DNA of 64,000 nucleotides, taken from NCBI GenBank assembly GCA_031216445.1, contig CM062210.1:13341501-13405500 (forward strand), given 5' to 3'. The notes beneath the pieces were generated by a model. The model saw nothing but the letters and a program-made list of their open reading frames with translations, made no database searches and had not been told where the DNA came from. The DNA is from Lateolabrax maculatus (taxonomy: Eukaryota > Chordata > Actinopteri > Acropomatiformes > Lateolabracidae). The first letter of the stretch is position 1, and every line of letters starts with the position of its first letter. Positions 54,260-64,000 of this stretch are shown piece after piece. The translations under genes were made by a program, and so were the position numbers.

Positions 54260-54446
54260 AACTTCTACCCTCATCCTAAAATAATAATAATAATAATAAT
54301 AATAATAAAGTCTCACTGGAAACATCTTATATGGCAATAAAATAATGATAAAATATTATTTTATGCTGCAGCACATACACATACACATTTGTTTGGCCAT
54401 ACAGTGTATCGGTGTTGGATGTGTTGAACTTCTACCCTCATCCTAA
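54260..54446 (-). mobile_element. short retro-insertion with 20-bp target duplication
   Basis: Perfect 20-base direct repeats (AACTTCTACCCTCATCCTAA at 54,260-54,279 and 54,427-54,446) flank a 147-bp insert. The insert begins with (AAT)n on the plus strand, which is a (TTA)n tail in minus sense. Its remaining roughly 118 bases match 59,357-59,472 with only a few differences. A long target duplication plus a simple-repeat 3' tail and a shortened 5' end fit target-primed reverse transcription by a LINE machinery. Confidence 0.75.
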
Positions 54447-54719
54447 CCTTCCTCCTGAAACCAAACTAGTTACTATTAGGATTACTATTAGTAATCCTGG
54501 AATTCAATTTGGTTTGCCTTCTGGGGATGTGTTTTCTGCTCCCAAATGAGAGAGGAGTCCCAGTATGTGGCTGTGCGAATGCCACCGCCACAGACCCCAC
54601 CCGTGTGGTCTTGTCCTCCCCACCCCGCCTTCTGCACACATGCACACTCCATGGCAACCGGATCCCTGTTGGGTTATGAGGTTGATTATATTACCTGGCC
54701 CGCACCCCATCATCTTACC

Positions 54720-55624
54720 AGCCCCCAGCAAAAGGGAACATATTTCTCCGATATTAGCTTCTCTGCACTGGCTCCCTGTGAAATCCAGAATAGAATTTAA
54801 AATCCTCCTCCTCAGCTACAAAGCTCTTGATGGTCAGGCACCATGGTATCTTAAAGAGCTGATAGTACCCTATTACCCCATTAGAGCACTGCGCTCACAG
54901 AACGCAGGGTTACTTGTGGTACCTAAAGTCTCTAAAAGTAGAGCCAGAGCCAGAGCCTTCAGTTATCAAGCTCCTCTCCTGTGGAACCAGCTTCGGGAGG
55001 CAGACACCCTCTCCTCATTTAAAAGTCTGCTTCAAACTTTCCTCTTTGATGAAGCCTATCGTTAGGGCTGGCTCAGGTGAGATCTGAACTGTACCTCAGT
55101 TATGTTGGTGCAGGTCTAGACTGCCATGGGGTTTCCCATGATGCACGGCGCTCCTCTCTCCTCATCTCCCTCTCCATCCGTACGCATTCTTATCCACACA
55201 TCCTCCCTGTGGTTTTGTGCTTTTTCGCCTTCTTACTTTCAGCAGGTGTTTGCGCCTCCGGAGCTGTAGAGTCTGGATCTGTGGCTGCAGGCCGTCTACT
55301 GCCCCCATGTTCCTGCTCCACACCCACTGCTGCAGTTATTATTATTAGTCTGATTATTATGTTGCTCAGTCTCCCCTCTCCCCCCCTCTCTCTTTCCATT
55401 TCAACCCAACTCGGTGGAGGCAGGCGGCCGCCCACCCAGAGCCCGGTTTCTGCTCGAGGTTTCTACCTGTTAAAAGGGAGTTTTTCCACACCACTGTTAC
55501 CAAGTGCTTGCTCATGGCGGGAATTGTTGGGTCTCGAGTTTCTAGACCTACTCTGTGTGAAAAGTGTCTTGAGATACCGTTTGTTATAATTTGGCGCTAT
55601 ATAAATAAAACTGACTTGACTTGG
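54720..55624 (+). mobile_element. 5'-truncated LINE (L2/CR1-like) copy
   Basis: The copy begins inside the reverse-transcriptase C-terminal region and ends with the 3' UTR found in many fish LINE copies: CTGCTCGAGGTTTCTACCTG, then TTAAAAGGGAGTTTTTCC, GCTCATGGCGGGAATTGTTGG, TTTGGCGCTATATAAATAAA and an ACTTG-type tail. About 900 bp remain of an element that is several kilobases when complete. It lies 0.5 kb to the right of the inner CpG island. The exact clade was not verified. Confidence 0.85.
54724..55065 (+). pseudogene. LINE reverse-transcriptase C-terminal fragment
   Basis: The frame reads HISPILASLHWLPVKSRIEF, then LLLSYKALDGQAPWYL, RSQNAGLLVVPK, FSYQAPLLWNQLREADTLSS and a TFLFDEAYR end with a stop at 55,063-55,065. 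This order of motifs is the well-known tail downstream of the reverse-transcriptase domain in fish L2/CR1-type LINEs. The catalytic domain is missing because of 5' truncation. The frame is intact over about 114 codons, which suggests a fairly young copy. Confidence 0.8.
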
Positions 55625-57424
55625 CTTCCCTTCACTTCTCACACACACAAACTTGGTTTCCCAAGGTCAAGAATTGCTGAGTATTTCAGAAATTCGGCAG
55701 TGTCATATGCTCTGCCCACTCAGTTCTGGATTTAGGATTCCTTGCTCCCTTTCGCTCTCCTTGCATGCATTAAAACATATTCATTATGTTGAGATATGGC
55801 CATTGTGCACACCGTGTGTCTTCTGTCTCCTTTTTTAACCTGACTGTCCTATGATTTTTTCTTCTTTAATCAAATGCTTGAAATGCTTGTTTCATTATAA
55901 TATATTTTCTCAAAATGAATGTGGTATTGATGTTATTATGAACATGTAGCACCATTAATAAGTGAGCCAAAAAAAGCTTTTTTCATTTATTCAATATGAT
56001 CACTTTATTTCAGAAACACAAGTGTAATATGTGGGAATATATTTATGTTCTTCTTCTTCTTATATACTACCCAAATTAGTCTGTTGTGTTGGATAAGATG
56101 TTATTATAGTGATGAATAGAAGAAATGTGGCAGAGGTAAAAAAAACAAACAAAGAAAAAAGCATAATGATGAGCCATGGGACGCTGCATAAGCAACCAGA
56201 AACCGGGTCTTTAATGTATTTGTACAGACTAGAAATGGATTGAGATCCACAATAAACCGATAAATAAATATGAAAGGGAAGAACATGAAATTGCACTAAT
56301 TTGGGTTTATAATTGGTAACTCCAGTATCCTCAGTCAGAGGTTCACTATGTTAGATCCACTGATACCAGACATATTCCTACTCTTTTACTCCGTTTGTGG
56401 TGTCAACTTTTACACAAAGTTAAGTGCAGTGCTGGTTTTGAACCATGTGTCACCTATCAACAAATGTGAATAAATCAGACAGGTGAGCCAGCAGAGGTAA
56501 ATAACCTGTTTCACTCTGACATGACAGTGGCAGACAATGACATTCTGTGATTTGCAAATCAGTTGTAAACATGTTTTTTCCTCGTTACATGCCACATTCT
56601 GCCCCCTTACTATCCAAAAGGGATGCAGTTTATTACCAATCAAAATTACCATTATCAAATTATTTTTGAACAACATCCATTTTTTAAATTACAACAAGAA
56701 CATTTCTACTGATTCACCTTTCATTATCTTCATCTCACAGCTATGCCAAACAAAAATACGGAGACAGATAATATCCCTCACCTTCACAGTGGATAGAAAC
56801 TTTGCCCAGGTAGTAGCTGTTCATAAACAGCTCTATGTTCTGAAAATCTAGTTTTTCAGTGTAATCCACGAAACCTGTAGAAAGAAAGAACAAACACTTT
56901 CAAAATGCTCAAAACAAATTAAAGCAGATTCCATTAATTGTGATGAACTATAGAAAACATAGTAAAATTATTGTTTACCTTATTTCAAATACTGGCATTA
57001 ATACAGCCTTATATTATTTTCAAAAGCGTGGATGAACTGATGTTAAGTTTATTTAAAAATAATTCCATTATTATTTAAGAGTAGCTTTGTCTTCTTTTTC
57101 TGTGAAAAGCCCAGAGTTTGCATGTTTTTATATATTTATTTATTTATATTTATATAACACTGTAATGTTTGCTATGCTATGTTTGTGTACTATGGTATCT
57201 TCAGCACACTGGCGACAAAGTGTAGTTAAATGGTGAATACATTTTTGTGTACAGAAAATAATGTGTTTACCAGTTGAGACTGTGGCTCTCAACTATAATA
57301 GATAAAATAATGTGGCCTAACTAGGTTTCTTGGTTGCTTTATAAACCCTTCAAAACACTGATATCCTCCTGTTTGTGAGCAGACAGAATAACCAGCTGGA
57401 TACATCTTATCATTTCTACATTGC

Positions 57425-57480
57425 CACTGCTGAAGGGATCTTAAGCAAGGACCTTTAACCCCGAACTGCTATAGGTGGTT
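57425..57480 (+). repeat. second trace of the same dispersed repeat
   Basis: CTTAAGCAAGGACCTTTAACC followed by CCGAACTGCT shares the core seen at about 5.66 kb, in the same orientation. Only about 35 bases are recognisable. Confidence 0.3.
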
Positions 57481-58223
57481 TTGCTCATGTTCACTGACTT
57501 GCAGATAACACTGCGATTGTACTGGGCAGCTTCCAAGTATGAATAGTGTGTATTCCTTTAAAAGATTGGATTGCTCTCAGTGAAACCTCCCAAGATAAAT
57601 TAATGTAAAAAACGATATTATCATATTTTCTGACATGATCATCAGGCAAGCTCAGTCCCTTTGCTCATCTCAGTACCAGCAGCTGTAGTTTATAACTTTG
57701 TTGGTTTTTGAGTACTGCTGACACTGTTGCTGACAACTGACTGCATTTATTTGTCTTTCAGTTTCATTCATTTACAGCAGGAGGTTTTGCGGTCTGCTCT
57801 TACCGCTTGTTTGAATCGTTTTTCTTTATGGAATTGTTTGTGTTTGTGTTCATCTTGCACATATGGACAAAACAGACATATTTCACTTGATTATTCCATC
57901 ATCCCATGTTGTAACAGCATAACAGCCAACAGGGAATTTGAAAGATATACTAAAATCTCTCCCATTTTGCCAATGAATTGAGTTTATTCTTTTGCACATC
58001 TCTGCCGGCTGTTTAGCAGCCTGTTTACTGACTGGGAACTGATAGCTTACGAGCTTGATAAAAGCTTACCTTAAATGTAAAGGGAGTGAGGATTTGAGTT
58101 TTAGCTGATAAAAACAGTTCAACAGCAACTTCTGTAATTAGTTTAAGTTCTGTTTCTTCCTTCCACACTGTACAATCATGATACATGAAAGGGTGTGTGT
58201 GCACGCATATGTTTGAAAAATAA

Positions 58224-58238
58224 CCACTAGATGGTGCC
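58224..58238 (+). promoter_or_regulatory. CTCF-core-like motif
   Basis: CCACTAGATGGTGCC differs at one position (T for C) from the degenerate CTCF core CCASYAGRKGGCRSY. It lies in the intron between the two candidate promoters. Motif alone, with no support from context. Confidence 0.28.
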
Positions 58239-58318
58239 ACTAAGTTGAGATACAACTTTTTATCCAAATCAGTTGATATAACCATCGAGATTCAAGGTTA
58301 TCTGTATTAAGTTTCTTC

Positions 58319-58321
<3 letters not shown>

Positions 58322-58370
<49 letters not shown>
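58322..58370. repeat. (TA)n run followed by poly(T)
   Basis: About 34 bases of alternating TA run directly into a T run. Confidence 0.93.
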
Positions 58371-59286
58371 GCAGAAGTTACAGAAACTGATGAAATATCA
58401 TTTTCATTACACAATGAGACATTGTGACATGGTAGGTTTTTTGTAAATGCATTTTCTCCAACAATCCCCTTTTCTCCCTCAGTGTCCACTTGCATTTGAT
58501 TATTTTCCTCTCATTGTTGACTGTTCATGTAGTATTTGCACAATATGAATGTGTGTATTCAAAATTGAAGGTCATGCTAGGAAAGAGATTCATAAATACA
58601 CCCCTACAAATATTTGTTCCATGCTTTTACAAATGAAACACAGTCGTAACAAAGTCCATCTCTTGAGATGATTAAACCATTAATCCATTTTTGGGCTGCC
58701 ACATTGTACATTGTCACTTCAATAGCGTGCCTGTGAGTATTGCTCATTAATCCCACAATAAACACAATAGAAACTTCTGAACACGGAGACATTTAGTCTT
58801 GTTGAACACTGTTTAATGGTCACTGCATGAATCTGGAAAAACTGAGGAAAATGGAAAGTCTGTGAAAAACACTGAGAAAAAGACAAAAAACTTCAACCCT
58901 CGGAATCATCCTACACAAATTTTTTTTTTTATAAAATGTAAAGTGTGTTAAAGTCCACTTGTTGGTGCAAATCATTGGTTAAAGTACTCTTTATGGAATA
59001 TTTTCACAAACAACTTTAATGACTTTTTGAAAAACAGAGAGTCACTCCACACTCACCCTCAAACACACTCACACACCTACTATAAGATGGGACTCGCATC
59101 TGTTGCTACACTTCATTTAACAATGGGTTTGGGAGAATAGACAAAAAAAGTCATGGTACATTAGTGGTATTTTACACAAGATTTATATACCCCCTTTATT
59201 TATCTTGAAGTGTAACACTTCAAGATAAATAAATATATAATATATAAAAAATTATAATATATATAAAAAAATGAAAATAAAATAAA

Positions 59287-59295
59287 ATAATAATA

Positions 59296-59358
<63 letters not shown>

Positions 59359-59472
59359 TCTCACTGGAAACATCTTATATGGCAATAAAATAATAATAAA
59401 ATATTATTTTATGCTGCAGCACATACTCCACATTTGTTTGGCCATACAGTGTATCGGTGTTGGATGTGTTGA
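59287..59472 (-). repeat. (AAT)n tract and longer relative of the 54.3-kb insertion
   Basis: An (AAT)n microsatellite of about 70 bases is followed by the same roughly 118 bases found at 54.3 kb (starting CTCACTGGAAACATCTTATA and ending near GGATGTGTTGAA). Differences include AATAATAAA versus AATGATAAA and a short change around ACATACTCC. No flanking target duplication was seen here, so this may be the source locus or an older copy of the same family. Confidence 0.7.
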
Positions 59473-60016
59473 AGTAGGCCTACGACATGTACTGTGTGGC
59501 TTGGCATGTGTGAAGCAGCAGTTCACAGCAACTACTGGATTTACACAAGTAAGCTACACATTCAATATATAATCTGTAACATAAACATTGACCTAAAGTT
59601 CAAAATCATATGCACACTTTAACCTTCGCTTAGTTTAGTCAGAGGACAATTATGGAAAAACATCCCTAAACATATAATGTACAGTGTGATGAAGAAAATG
59701 AGCAAGATGAGGCCGCCATGCAATGACACAATTTCTCCAATAATGGGTGTGTGATATTACACAAGTAAAAGCCAATTCCTGTTTTTTGTTGCCTTTTTTA
59801 ATTCACACCCCTAACGTTCCAGAAATCTTTACCATTCATAAAATGTGTTGCAACTCAGCTTATGGGAAATGGTCTCGGTGATGTAGTTTTCACTCAACAA
59901 TATTAAGCAACAACCGATTCCAGGATGTGTTTTGAAATCACACCCTGATGTCTGTGAGTTACTGGGAAAAGTAAGTTAGTTACAGTTTGTGGATGTGCAT
60001 CAAGCATTAATTAATT

Positions 60017-60064
60017 CATTATTAAGTATTAAGTATTATTAAGTATTTTATTAAGTATTTTATT
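60017..60064. repeat. ATTAAGTATT tandem array
   Basis: Several imperfect copies of ATTAAGTATT in a row. A smaller tandem duplication (TTTAAGTACTTTTG twice) occurs at about 39,189-39,219. Confidence 0.8.
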
Positions 60065-60819
60065 GCAAAGAGCAGTCAATATTAGTTTTGTGAACAAATG
60101 ACTGCTGACAAAAAAGAATTTCACCTACTATTAAACGCTGCAACATCTCATCAATAGTTTTCACAATAATACATTTATGTATAATACCTGACAATGCTAA
60201 TTCATTTCTACTCACTCTACCCTGCACTGCACCTACATGTACTATTCTTTATGACAGCTGCTGTTCAGTGACTGACTCTGAAGTCACAGATGCTTCTTCC
60301 CAGAATTAACAATTCCCACTTTCCAGTGCATTACTACAATGAGATAAAAGCAAAGTTGACCAACAAACATAGATGACTGTATTGTCATTGTGATGGATTG
60401 TCTCTCTCACACAAGCTTCATTTTGCAACGACATGAAATGAAACCAGTGACTGTGTGAATAGTAGTAGGTCAGCATTTTACAATTAGTATAAATGTTTTC
60501 TTGTAAATGAGCTGAAAAAAAGCCAGAACATAGTGGTGTGGTCATTTAATGATGCAATACAGAAAAATCAGCACAGCACAAAACCACAAAACCTAAAGTC
60601 TGTTAAGAAAAGTGTGATCAGTTGCTGTCCATGTCTGACTTCCAGTATTTTTTTAAAGAGGTGTTGTTCTCAGAAAATTTTAAAAACCTGTTTGACATCA
60701 GCATCTGTCTTCTACAGCTTCCTCAGCTTCTGTCTTGCCAAATGGTTTTTAAGAAAACCCAAACCAGATCATCAAAAACTACAGGCCAAAATGCAACCTG
60801 AGAGAGCAGCACCTTTCTA

Positions 60820-60837
60820 CCCCCCCCCCCCCCCCCC
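60820..60837. repeat. poly(C)18 run
   Basis: Eighteen consecutive C residues followed by T residues. Confidence 0.93.
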
Positions 60838-61346
60838 TTTTTGCTGGGTTTCTTTCATTACCTTTAAAGCATTTTGTTGAAATTGTGAAGAAATGCCATA
60901 TAAAAAAAGTTCATTATTATTATAATTCCACAGTAGAATATTTAGGACTACTTTCATTTAATATTCAGATTTTCAACTGTCAACCTGTTTAAAGGGACTA
61001 AACTACATATTCAAATACATTCCAGTGTTTGGTCTATCCTGTTTGCAATATGTGTCATACACAAAACAGTGTTTCAAAAAAAGCACAAGCACTGCATGCA
61101 CAGTACAGCTTGTATGATGTATTAAAACCTAGAAATACTGGATTACATTCCTGCCAGCACATGGCAAACCTCACCCATCTGGAACGCCATCAAGGGCACA
61201 ACAATCATTTGCAGTGCTTTACTGTATGCACTTGTTACAAATCTTTGGTATGTATCCTCAACATTACAGAAAGATACAAACATTGGAAAGTAACAAGTGA
61301 AACCGACGATAACCACAGACAAATAGAAAGAAATGTAACAATTTAC

Positions 61347-61540
61347 CCCCCTTTTGATGTCCTGTGTCTCAGTACGCCCAAAAGGAACCAAACAAGAAGA
61401 ATCTTGCTGTGAAACATCATCTGCGTGTTTGATTGCTGTGTCATGGCTACCCTGATCACCTTCCGGGTCCCGTAATGCTTGGTTTCCTGGCACCACTGTC
61501 ATAACCTGATGGATGTCTTTAATAACTGTGAGCTCCAGCA
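61347..61540 (-). other. unassigned exon-like open frame
   Basis: Seen: on the minus strand a pyrimidine and GT-rich tract ending in GTTACAG precedes 194 bases. These are open for 64 codons (start LELTVIKDIHQ, end RTETQDIKRG) and are followed by GTAAAT, a usable donor. The peptide is mixed and hydrophilic, and the composition turns hydrophobic just past the donor. I do not recognise the protein. It lies between the two ctnnd2 promoter candidates on the same strand, so it could be an alternative 5' exon, part of another transcript, or a chance frame. A 64-codon open stretch arises by chance often enough that this stays weak. Confidence 0.25.
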
Positions 61541-61552
61541 CTGTAACAAAAA

Positions 61553-61592
61553 CACACACACAATCACACACACACACACACACACACACACC
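61553..61592. repeat. (CA)n microsatellite abutting an exon-like frame
   Basis: CA run which on the minus strand is a GT tract just upstream of the candidate acceptor at 61,541. Confidence 0.93.
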
Positions 61593-63158
61593 TTAATACT
61601 TGTATTTATGAGCAATGTTTTAAAAAGCCAGCAGAACACCAATACTTGACGACACAAACTCTATATATTCATATAAATTAAAATATTTTGTAATGTTTAC
61701 ATGCCACCATCTAACCCTAATTTAAGGATACGTGCTGCAAGTAATTCAGCTTTTTCTTAGGCATCCCTGCATACACCCTCCAAATTATAGTAAAAAACAC
61801 AACCTACATCCAAACAATTTTCTGCTCTTATGCAATGTGACAAGATCAGTGTATTGCTGTTTGAAATCACAATACAGTAACTGTTGAACTGGTTGAACAA
61901 CGAAGGCAAAACCCACAAATGTAGATAGACTACACTTTTTCACTAAGCTACAAGCCTCGGTGCAACAGCTGCAGATGTTCCCCCCCTGCTCCCTCCTACC
62001 TCTTTAGAATGGAGGTTAATATTTTGCTTGGATAATATATTGGAGTGAGGAGGAAATGTAGGATTTCAGGCGGGAAAAACTACTGAATAACTTCAGATTG
62101 GTGGGGGCGAACCATCAATAATGTCAAGTCCAGATGTAAACTCAGAAATAGTATCAATAACTTATACTGTTTTAATTAAATTTATCACCCGGAAAAATCG
62201 TCTTAGTCTTCTGACAATGACAGCTTTTATGAGCGTTTTGGCATGTTGCTTTTCCAGTTTTGGCTGATGTAGTAGAGTCAACATGGTCAGGATACTGTGG
62301 AACAGGTGGGCAGTGTGGACCGTATCCTAAGTAACTTTTAAAACAAGTCTTCTTTTTTTCCCCTTTAGATGTAGATTTTATGATTCAATGAAACCATTAT
62401 ATTCCCTTTTCATTGAACGCATGGTTTTCCTATTGCTGCTGAGCCTCTGCCATAAGGACAGTTTACTGGCCATTTACTGTTGTTATGCTGTTATGCTGAT
62501 GCTTGCTTTTCAGAGCTGCTATCTTTGTATGTGCAAAGGTGTGTAATCGTAGAATGGCAGAGAAAAATTGTTTTGATTGCTCCAAAGGACACATTAAAGA
62601 CTAAAGGTGACTTAACTGTTGTAGTATGTGCAACTAAATAAATAAATGCATTACTCATCCACTGTATATCGATATCTTCTTTTAAAAACTGATCTATTCA
62701 CAACTATTATTATCAAAATTAGGATGCAACTGAACATTTGAAAGAAAAGCATACGTGCCTTAGTTGTTCTTTACAAAAAGGCAGGCACATCAACAGAGGT
62801 GAAATATTTGTACTATCATCTTTTACACAAACTACAACCTGACATTTTCTGAAAGGGAGTTGAATACTATAGAAATCAGACTCCTTTAAAAGGGTATTTC
62901 AACACCAGAACTGTTCCACCCAGTGAAGTGAAACGCGCAGAGCATATTTATTCATTCCAGGTCTGGCTGGGAAAACACAGACACTTTTCACACAGAACTG
63001 TACCTTATGAAACAGGAATACTGGCAATGTGACCTATCAGGGGGGGTTGCCTTGGCATTTCCCAGCTATTTATTAAACCTTTGACCTAATTAGTGCCAGA
63101 AATCCCTGCGCAATGGCTCACTGCCTACCAGACCTGGGAACAATCAGAGGTAAAAACG

Positions 63159-63190
63159 AAAAATGAATGAATGAATGAATGAATGAAAGA
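63159..63190. repeat. (TGAA)n microsatellite
   Basis: Six or so tandem TGAA units at the left border of the outer CpG island. Confidence 0.88.
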
Positions 63191-63559
63191 ATGACTGAGG
63201 GCAGGTTTAGGGAGGTGGGGCCCTGTGTGACCAGGAGGAGTCCACCTCAGACCAGGACACCGGCTCACTGCGCAATCCCGGTCCCCGCGGGCTCTGCGGC
63301 GTCAGAAGCGCAAAAAAAAAGAAAAAAAGAAAGAAAAACAACAACATCAACACGCCCGCACGGATCACTCCGGTTGAACGTGACGTGACGCTCAGATCCG
63401 ACGGAGAGCGAAGCGAAACCTCCCGCCGCAGAGGACGGAAGTCAAAAAAAAAAAAAAAAAAAAAAAACTCACACGCCGCGGTTACGCAGGACGTGGGAAC
63501 GGGAGGTGGAAAAAAAAAAAAAAAGGCCACCGGAGTCTGCCGCGATCGTGGAGAGAGAG

Positions 63560-63679
63560 AAAGAGAAAGAGAGAGATACTACGCACCGAGCCCCCCCACC
63601 CACCCCAACCCACCCCCCAACCCCCGGGCAGCGATGAAGCGCCACCGTGCAGCTCCGCATGAATGAAGAATGACCAATG
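63560..63679 (+). other. candidate antisense first exon with strong donor
   Basis: Seen: on the plus strand, sequence holding several closely spaced ATGs (including ATGACCAATG at the very end) meets a consensus donor GTGAGTAC at 63,680. Two short upstream frames, one of 10 codons and one of 4 codons, precede the last ATGs. Inference: a transcript could start in the island and read rightward across the ctnnd2 outer exon, either as a non-coding antisense RNA or as the first exon of a neighbouring gene. The 5' end is a guess, and a chance donor is a real alternative. Confidence 0.25.
63591..63626 (-). other. G-quadruplex-prone block on the ctnnd2 sense strand
   Basis: The plus strand carries successive C runs (CCCCCCC, CCC, CCCC, CCC, CCCCCC, CCCCC) separated by one to three bases, so the minus (ctnnd2 sense) strand has many G runs of three or more with short loops. 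It lies about 260 bases downstream of the candidate first-exon donor. Confidence 0.7.
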
Positions 63680-63888
63680 GTGAGTACACGCGTGTGGCCC
63701 GGAGCGGCGACGCGCCGTGCCCAGCCGACGCCGGAGTCAAACTTTTTTTTTTTGTTGTTTTTTGCGCCGAATTAACCGCACATGAAAAAAAATGAATAAA
63801 AATCAGAGTTAAAGCTGAAGCGGCGCAGCGTGAGTTCCGCGGAATAAACAAAACAAAAAAAAATAAAAAGAGAGAGAGAGACACTTAC

Positions 63889-64000
63889 CGGGAGCCGCCG
63901 ACGACGCGCGCGTCCGTCCCGTTGACTCCTCCGCCGAGCGACTGCCTGACTGAGCGCCGTGCAGGCTTTAAGGGATTTCCAAAGCCACGGGGGGAATTCC
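63889..64000 (-). other. ctnnd2: candidate non-coding first exon of ctnnd2 (outer promoter)
   Basis: Seen: a minus-strand donor GTAAGT at 63,883-63,888 follows a GC-rich stretch that continues to the window edge. This stretch contains no minus-strand ATG. If joined to the coding exon at 18,591, the frame before MPVPEQ ends in Ala-Ala-Pro-Ala and has an in-frame TAA at 63,968-63,970. The last base is G, which gives a purine at -3 relative to the ATG. Inference: this is a 5' UTR exon and translation starts at MPVPEQ. The 5' end is unknown and no canonical TATA box with correct spacing was seen. Transcript data would be needed to prove that this exon is spliced to 18,591. Confidence 0.45.

Larger units (their letters stand above)
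55625..59286 (-). other. intron between the two promoter candidates, left part
   Basis: Very AT-rich noncoding sequence with one dispersed-repeat trace, one CTCF-like motif and a TA/T tract. No exon was seen. Confidence 0.5.
59473..63158 (-). other. intron between the two promoter candidates, right part
   Basis: AT-rich noncoding sequence apart from the exon-like frame at 61,347-61,540, an ATTAAGT array and a poly(C) run. Nothing else could be identified. Confidence 0.5.
63230..64000. promoter_or_regulatory. CpG island, outer ctnnd2 promoter candidate
   Basis: CpG dinucleotides are frequent here while the flanking DNA is nearly free of them. The stretch includes a long A run (63,444-63,467), a purine tract, a C-rich quadruplex-prone block (63,591-63,626) and strong splice donors on both strands (63,883-63,888 minus, 63,680-63,685 plus). 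Unmethylated islands of this sort usually mark vertebrate promoters. The island runs off the window edge. Confidence 0.65.

Noticed and set aside
53126..54340. 404-codon plus-strand open frame across the inner CpG island
   Set aside because: It is made of translated GA/CT tracts, poly(G) and CpG-rich sequence, has no domain or start context, and similar long frames exist on the opposite strand.
54185..54450. CCCTAA-like phrases as an interstitial telomeric repeat
   Set aside because: Only scattered, irregular CCTAA units. The repeated phrase is the target duplication of the insertion.
63951..63971. CTTAAAG as a TATA box for the outer ctnnd2 exon
   Set aside because: The nearest initiator-like sequence (TCAGTC) is only about 20 bases away, too close for a normal TATA-to-start distance.

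Overview
The window is vertebrate nuclear DNA and most likely comes from a ray-finned fish, probably a percomorph. It is AT-rich and dense in CA, CT, AT and AAT microsatellites. It also holds fish-type mobile DNA: a LINE 3' end, a short inverted-repeat element, a decayed Tc1/mariner transposase and a hAT-like fragment. There is no prokaryote-style gene packing. Nearly all open frames are chance frames in introns or translated simple repeats.

One protein-coding gene is supported, on the minus strand: ctnnd2 (delta-catenin, an adhesive-junction and synapse protein of the p120-catenin family). Its first coding exon (18,461-18,591) encodes 43 residues that run from MPVPEQP to SILASVKEQ and match the start of vertebrate delta-catenin. 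Everything left of it (1-18,460) is the next intron. Everything right of it, to about 63.9 kb, is the upstream intron or introns. Two CpG-rich islands (about 53.1-54.2 kb and 63.2-64.0 kb) each carry a consensus minus-strand splice donor. Each donor would join a non-coding first exon ending in G to the coding exon. In both cases the frame upstream of the ATG has a stop codon and no other ATG, so translation should start at MPVPEQ. The short amino-terminal extension known in mammals was not found in this window.

Layout: 1-18.46 kb, intron after the coding exon, with long CT tracts, purine-rich stretches, a probable MITE-like repeat at about 6 kb, a stem-loop with octamer motifs at 8 kb and a SINE-like pair at 16.9-17.3 kb. 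18.46-18.59 kb, the coding exon. 18.6-53.2 kb, intron with a hAT-like fragment (20.6-21.5 kb), a Tc1/mariner relic (24.3-25.7 kb), a clear MITE (26.6-26.8 kb) and a near-consensus RE1/NRSF (REST) site at 34.69 kb. 53.1-54.2 kb, CpG island and possible internal promoter. 54.26-55.6 kb, a small retro-insertion with a 20-bp target duplication followed by a LINE 3' end. 55.6-63.2 kb, AT-rich intron holding the longer relative of that insertion (59.3 kb) and one unassigned exon-like frame (61.35-61.54 kb). 63.2-64.0 kb, the upstream CpG island with the outermost candidate first exon.

The most interesting signals are the RE1-type silencer site inside a neuronal gene, the two candidate promoters sharing one start codon, and the templated insertion with its 20-bp target duplication beside one promoter. 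No complete novel multi-gene system is visible. All assignments come from reading the sequence alone, with no database search.
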